Of a stretch of 64,000 nucleotides of DNA, positions 57,936 through 64,000 are shown piece after piece. The position numbers and the translations under genes were made by a program. The DNA is taken from NCBI RefSeq assembly GCF_963576675.1, contig NC_088910.1, positions 29,576,531-29,640,530 of the forward strand, in the 5' to 3' direction. The stretch is from Euphorbia lathyris (taxonomy: Eukaryota > Streptophyta > Magnoliopsida > Malpighiales > Euphorbiaceae). Every line of letters begins with the position of its first letter. Positions within the stretch are counted from its first letter, which is position 1. The notes below the pieces were generated by a model. It was not told the DNA's origin, searched no databases, and saw only the letters and a program-made list of their open reading frames with translations.

Positions 57936-60646
57936 GACCCATTTAATAAACTCCATTTCATTCAAATATTCCCTCTAATGGTTAAACTCTACAATCATTC
58001 AATCATATGGAACCGATCAATTTAATAATATATTATATTATTTTTAAATAAAAAGTATGAATAAAAAGTAACAAAATAAAAATGTTGCTAAAAGGCTCCC
58101 TTTTGTTAGCCTTTTCAATCACCAATAGCTCAATCATTACCGAGCGGTTGGTGATAGTCTAATAGAATTAGATTCACTCTAATTGAGCGCGTCTAATAAA
58201 GGGAATTATTGAGCTTTCCACAAGTCCCATTGATTGGGACAAGGCCAAAGAGAGTTATAGATGGTTGGCCGACTTTATAATCCGTCAAAAAATCTTTGAG
58301 AGGAGTTGTTAAGTGGGCTCCATCCTTACATCGGCCATAGCTAGGAGCTATACAACTATGTCCAACAAAGAGGATGAGACCCCTACCCCAACCATCTTTT
58401 CATTTTCCTTTTAATAAATTAGCCTTGTAATTTTGAAATAAGTGAACCATGCTATTGTTTCAATTCCCCCACATATGTGAATGGCCATCCACTAATATCC
58501 CTCTTAACATTGAAGGATTTGCAATTTTAAAAGGTCATAATGCTCATCAATAAGTAAATTTCGACGATTATTGAGTAATTAAGTTGTTGGTTGAGTTCAA
58601 AATCAAGGTTTTAATTTGTTGTTGAATTTGAATTTAGGTGCGACATATTACTCAAGGTGAATTTAGCTCATTCATTTTATAATTAATGTTCAAGGAATAG
58701 ATATAGTTTTAGGCATGATTTATTGTTAAGGGTTCAAAGCTTTGGAGATCAAATGGGGAAGAATTGATTTGTATTAAACTTTGGTGAATACAAGATTTTA
58801 CTCTTTGGATTTTCACTCAGATTTCAAACAATTACGTGAATTTCTTTATGATTTCTGTCTCAACAATACAACTCTAAAAAATGGCTCCCTAAACTTTGGC
58901 CTCAAAATCCTCCTCCAATTGGCCTCTTCATTTGAGCAAAAGAAAGCTCTTGATTTAAGTAAGGGTAGCTGCTTTGAAATTTGCATATATTGCTTCCCAA
59001 TGAGCTTTTGGCTCTTTTAATCTTGAGAATAGGTCTTGTTTTTTTTTTCTGTCTTAGAAGTAGGCTTCTCTCTTGGATAGAGAACCATAATGCTGCCAAT
59101 TCTTGAATTTGTCCTTCAAATTTGAATTTTGGATTTTCTCTTTAGGATTATTTTCAGGATTTGAAGCTTTGAGTTGTTGAGGGATGGATTTAATTTCATG
59201 TTCATCTACAAAAAAATCATGAATGTAAATTGATTAGTTTTGTAAAATGCAAATTGTATTTCTTAATAAAAGCATCTTATTTTATTTTTGTTTTATTATT
59301 TTTTATAATCTATTTTATGAATATTAATTCATTCATAACTAATTAGTTATAGTCTCCCTAGAGGGACTATCCAGCAATGTTGATAAGTCAGTAGAGCGGG
59401 AGCCATATCGAAGATATATACAGTTCGCGATCCGCGAGCACGGGCGCGATAATTATTATTTTTTTCAAATTAAGCTTCTATCAACTAAATTAGACTTAGT
59501 TACTATTAATAACTTAGTTATTTATTTTTCATTTTTATTTTTAGTGAATTTCTTTGTTGAATATTCATATGCGGTTTGATTTCTAGAAAAACTTAAGAAA
59601 ACATTTTTACTGAATTATTGACATTTTACATTGCTCTTTGTTTCTGGGTCTAATACATTACCAGCTCCATGAATTTGTTCAAAATAGTAGATTGACTCCC
59701 TAAATTTTGTAATTGTCTAACCGGTTCTTTAAACTTGTTTATTTCGACCAACTCCCTAAACTTATCCATAAAAGTAGATTAACTCCATGAACTTTGCAAG
59801 TGTCTCATCAATTACCTAAACTTGCTTATTCTGTAACAACTAAATACAAATTGCTTGTGTATTTGCATGTTTTGGTTCAAGGTTATTTGTTTAGTTGTAC
59901 AATTTGGTGTCGAATATAAATGGTTTGTAAAATGGATTCATTTTTCCTAACAACGAGTCAAATAGCTTCAATTCTTTTCAAACATCATTTGATATTTTGT
60001 TGTATAGTTATAATTTTTAGCTTGGTTATTTAACAAATTTTTATTAACTAAAGACTTTTTGTGAGTATTAAAAGAAATTAAAACTTATGAGTTGGTATCC
60101 AATATTTTAGTTTTTAGTCCTGCTCTACACCACTACCCATTAAAGATGCTTTTGAAATGAGACATTTCTTAATTGCAAAAGATAATAATGGTGCCTTTTT
60201 AAGCCTTTTTCCTTTTCGTCAATATCCTTTTTATCTAGTTTGATTATTTAGTTGAAATGATGCGTTAATGGCTTCACTAAAAGTAAGAAATTTATAGTTC
60301 AATCATTTCTTATGTTGTTCAAATTAACTACTAGGACATTTAATTATCAATTTAAGGTTCGCATTTATTCTGTAATCCCCAAAATCCAACTTTATAAAAT
60401 CGTGGGTGCACTAATTTAGCATCGAGGGCAAAGATGGTAATTAATTGGTGATTTTCTGACCACATGGCGTTTTCCTGAGCAGGCTAACCATGTGATGTGC
60501 CCACCTGAAAGCCACGATTTGGTCGTGACCTGAAGATCGCACGTAACTCGTTCGACGTAATGCCATAGTTAGAATTTTGGAAACTGAACTAAGAAATAAA
60601 CCCGGCAGAAAATCGTTCCTTCAGTAAGTCTTCAAATAGCAGGAAT
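57936..60646. other. Intergenic region upstream of the kinase gene
   Basis: About 2.7 kb without a recognisable gene. Positions 58100-58400 and 59350-59455 are GC-richer and unassigned. Positions 59640-59850 consist of repeated 'ctccctaaactt' type phrases, like one arm of the inverted-repeat elements elsewhere. The last 250 bases (about 60400-60646) are GC-richer and probably hold the kinase promoter and 5' leader. Confidence 0.45.
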
Positions 60647-63381
<2,735 letters not shown>

Positions 63382-64000
63382 AAGATCCTTTAGATAAAGG
63401 ATGAAGTCAGTAAGGTTTGCATGGTATCTAGTCTTGAGTTGCTCAGCAATTTTGGTCAGTATCGCTGCAGATTGTTCGACAAGACAATTCTTTTCAAAAT
63501 GCGCAAACATTCACGATTGAGAACAGTCGATGATGGTGCCAAGTGCCAACTGTCTTTCTTAAGCCAATATGAAGAAACTTATATTCAATCTTTATTATTT
63601 TGATGGTGCATATAGCTCAATGTGCAATGCCACTCGACTGTTATTTGTATTGGGGTAGTTATAAAGAAACAGAAAAAGTTGAAAAACAATACGTGATCTT
63701 ATGTTTGTGTTTTTTACATTTCTTATAGTTTAAGAGAGTTCAGTATTGCTCTCTGAACCTTCCAGGAAGTAATTGGACAAAATTTGGAAAAGGAGATATT
63801 TTCTGTTGCCTTTGATTGGGCAGATTTTATTTTTCAAGTCTTTAGTAATGAAAAATTTGATGCACTCGCAAGAATTCTATAAATGAAACAATTAGATGAT
63901 GTAAACGCCAAATTTCAACATTCATAGAACTCCAGGAAATTCAGAATCTGTGTATATAGGTTTGAGATATACAATAGGAAATTCACCATTTATATCATTA
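63382..64000 (+). other. 3' flank of the kinase gene
   Basis: Follows the kinase stop codon and probably contains its 3' UTR. An open frame at 63421-63603 has no recognisable motif and may simply be UTR. No other gene is seen. Confidence 0.45.

Overview
The window is nuclear DNA of a flowering plant, almost certainly a eudicot. It is AT-rich, its genes are split by many GT-AG introns, and it is crowded with LTR retrotransposons, hAT, Mutator-like and Tourist-like elements and long inverted-repeat elements. The species cannot be named from the sequence. Exon models were built by hand from splice signals and reading-frame continuity.

Five host genes are supported. (1) 1921-2368 (-): first exon of a small plastid-targeted membrane protein; its next exon is not in the window, and a decayed copia element (1-1625) lies where the intron continues. 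(2) 3291-7872 (+): a complete 14-exon gene for a photolyase-like N-terminal domain fused to an alpha/beta hydrolase (686 aa). (3) 8888-15788 (-): a complete 17-exon mitochondrial intermediate peptidase of family M3 (722 aa), tail-to-tail with gene 2. (4) 28462-30008 (-): a two-exon R2R3-MYB factor of the MYB85/MYB42 type (253 aa). (5) 60647-63381 (+): a 9-exon UMP-CMP kinase-like protein (238 aa). They share no operon-like logic. From memory, the Arabidopsis relatives of genes 2 and 5 are neighbours (At4g25290 and At4g25280), which would make most of the DNA between them here transposon expansion and rearrangement.

Layout: 1-1.6 kb decayed copia; 1.9-15.8 kb gene block; 16.2-17.6 kb a partial duplicate of gene 2, itself hit by a hAT element; 18.0-24.7 kb a nest of DNA transposons four levels deep, with target-site duplications recognisable at most levels; 24.7-28.2 kb relics and a solo LTR; 28.5-30.6 kb the MYB gene and promoter; 31.0-32.5 kb a TRIM-like element; 32.7-37.8 kb MITEs and a hAT inserted into an older repeat; 38.0-44.8 kb a Sirevirus-type copia element that lost nearly all of gag-pol but keeps its third ORF; 45.6-49.9 kb five long inverted-repeat elements; 51.6-53.1 kb a reverse-strand LTR and a LINE endonuclease fragment; 55.2-57.4 kb an internally deleted copia element with both LTRs; 57.4-60.6 kb decayed sequence; 60.6-63.4 kb the kinase.

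No tRNA, rRNA or CRISPR locus was found. The most striking structure is the nested DNA-transposon stack at 17965-24746, with GC-rich palindromic arrays at its core. The coding genes look ordinary for plants.
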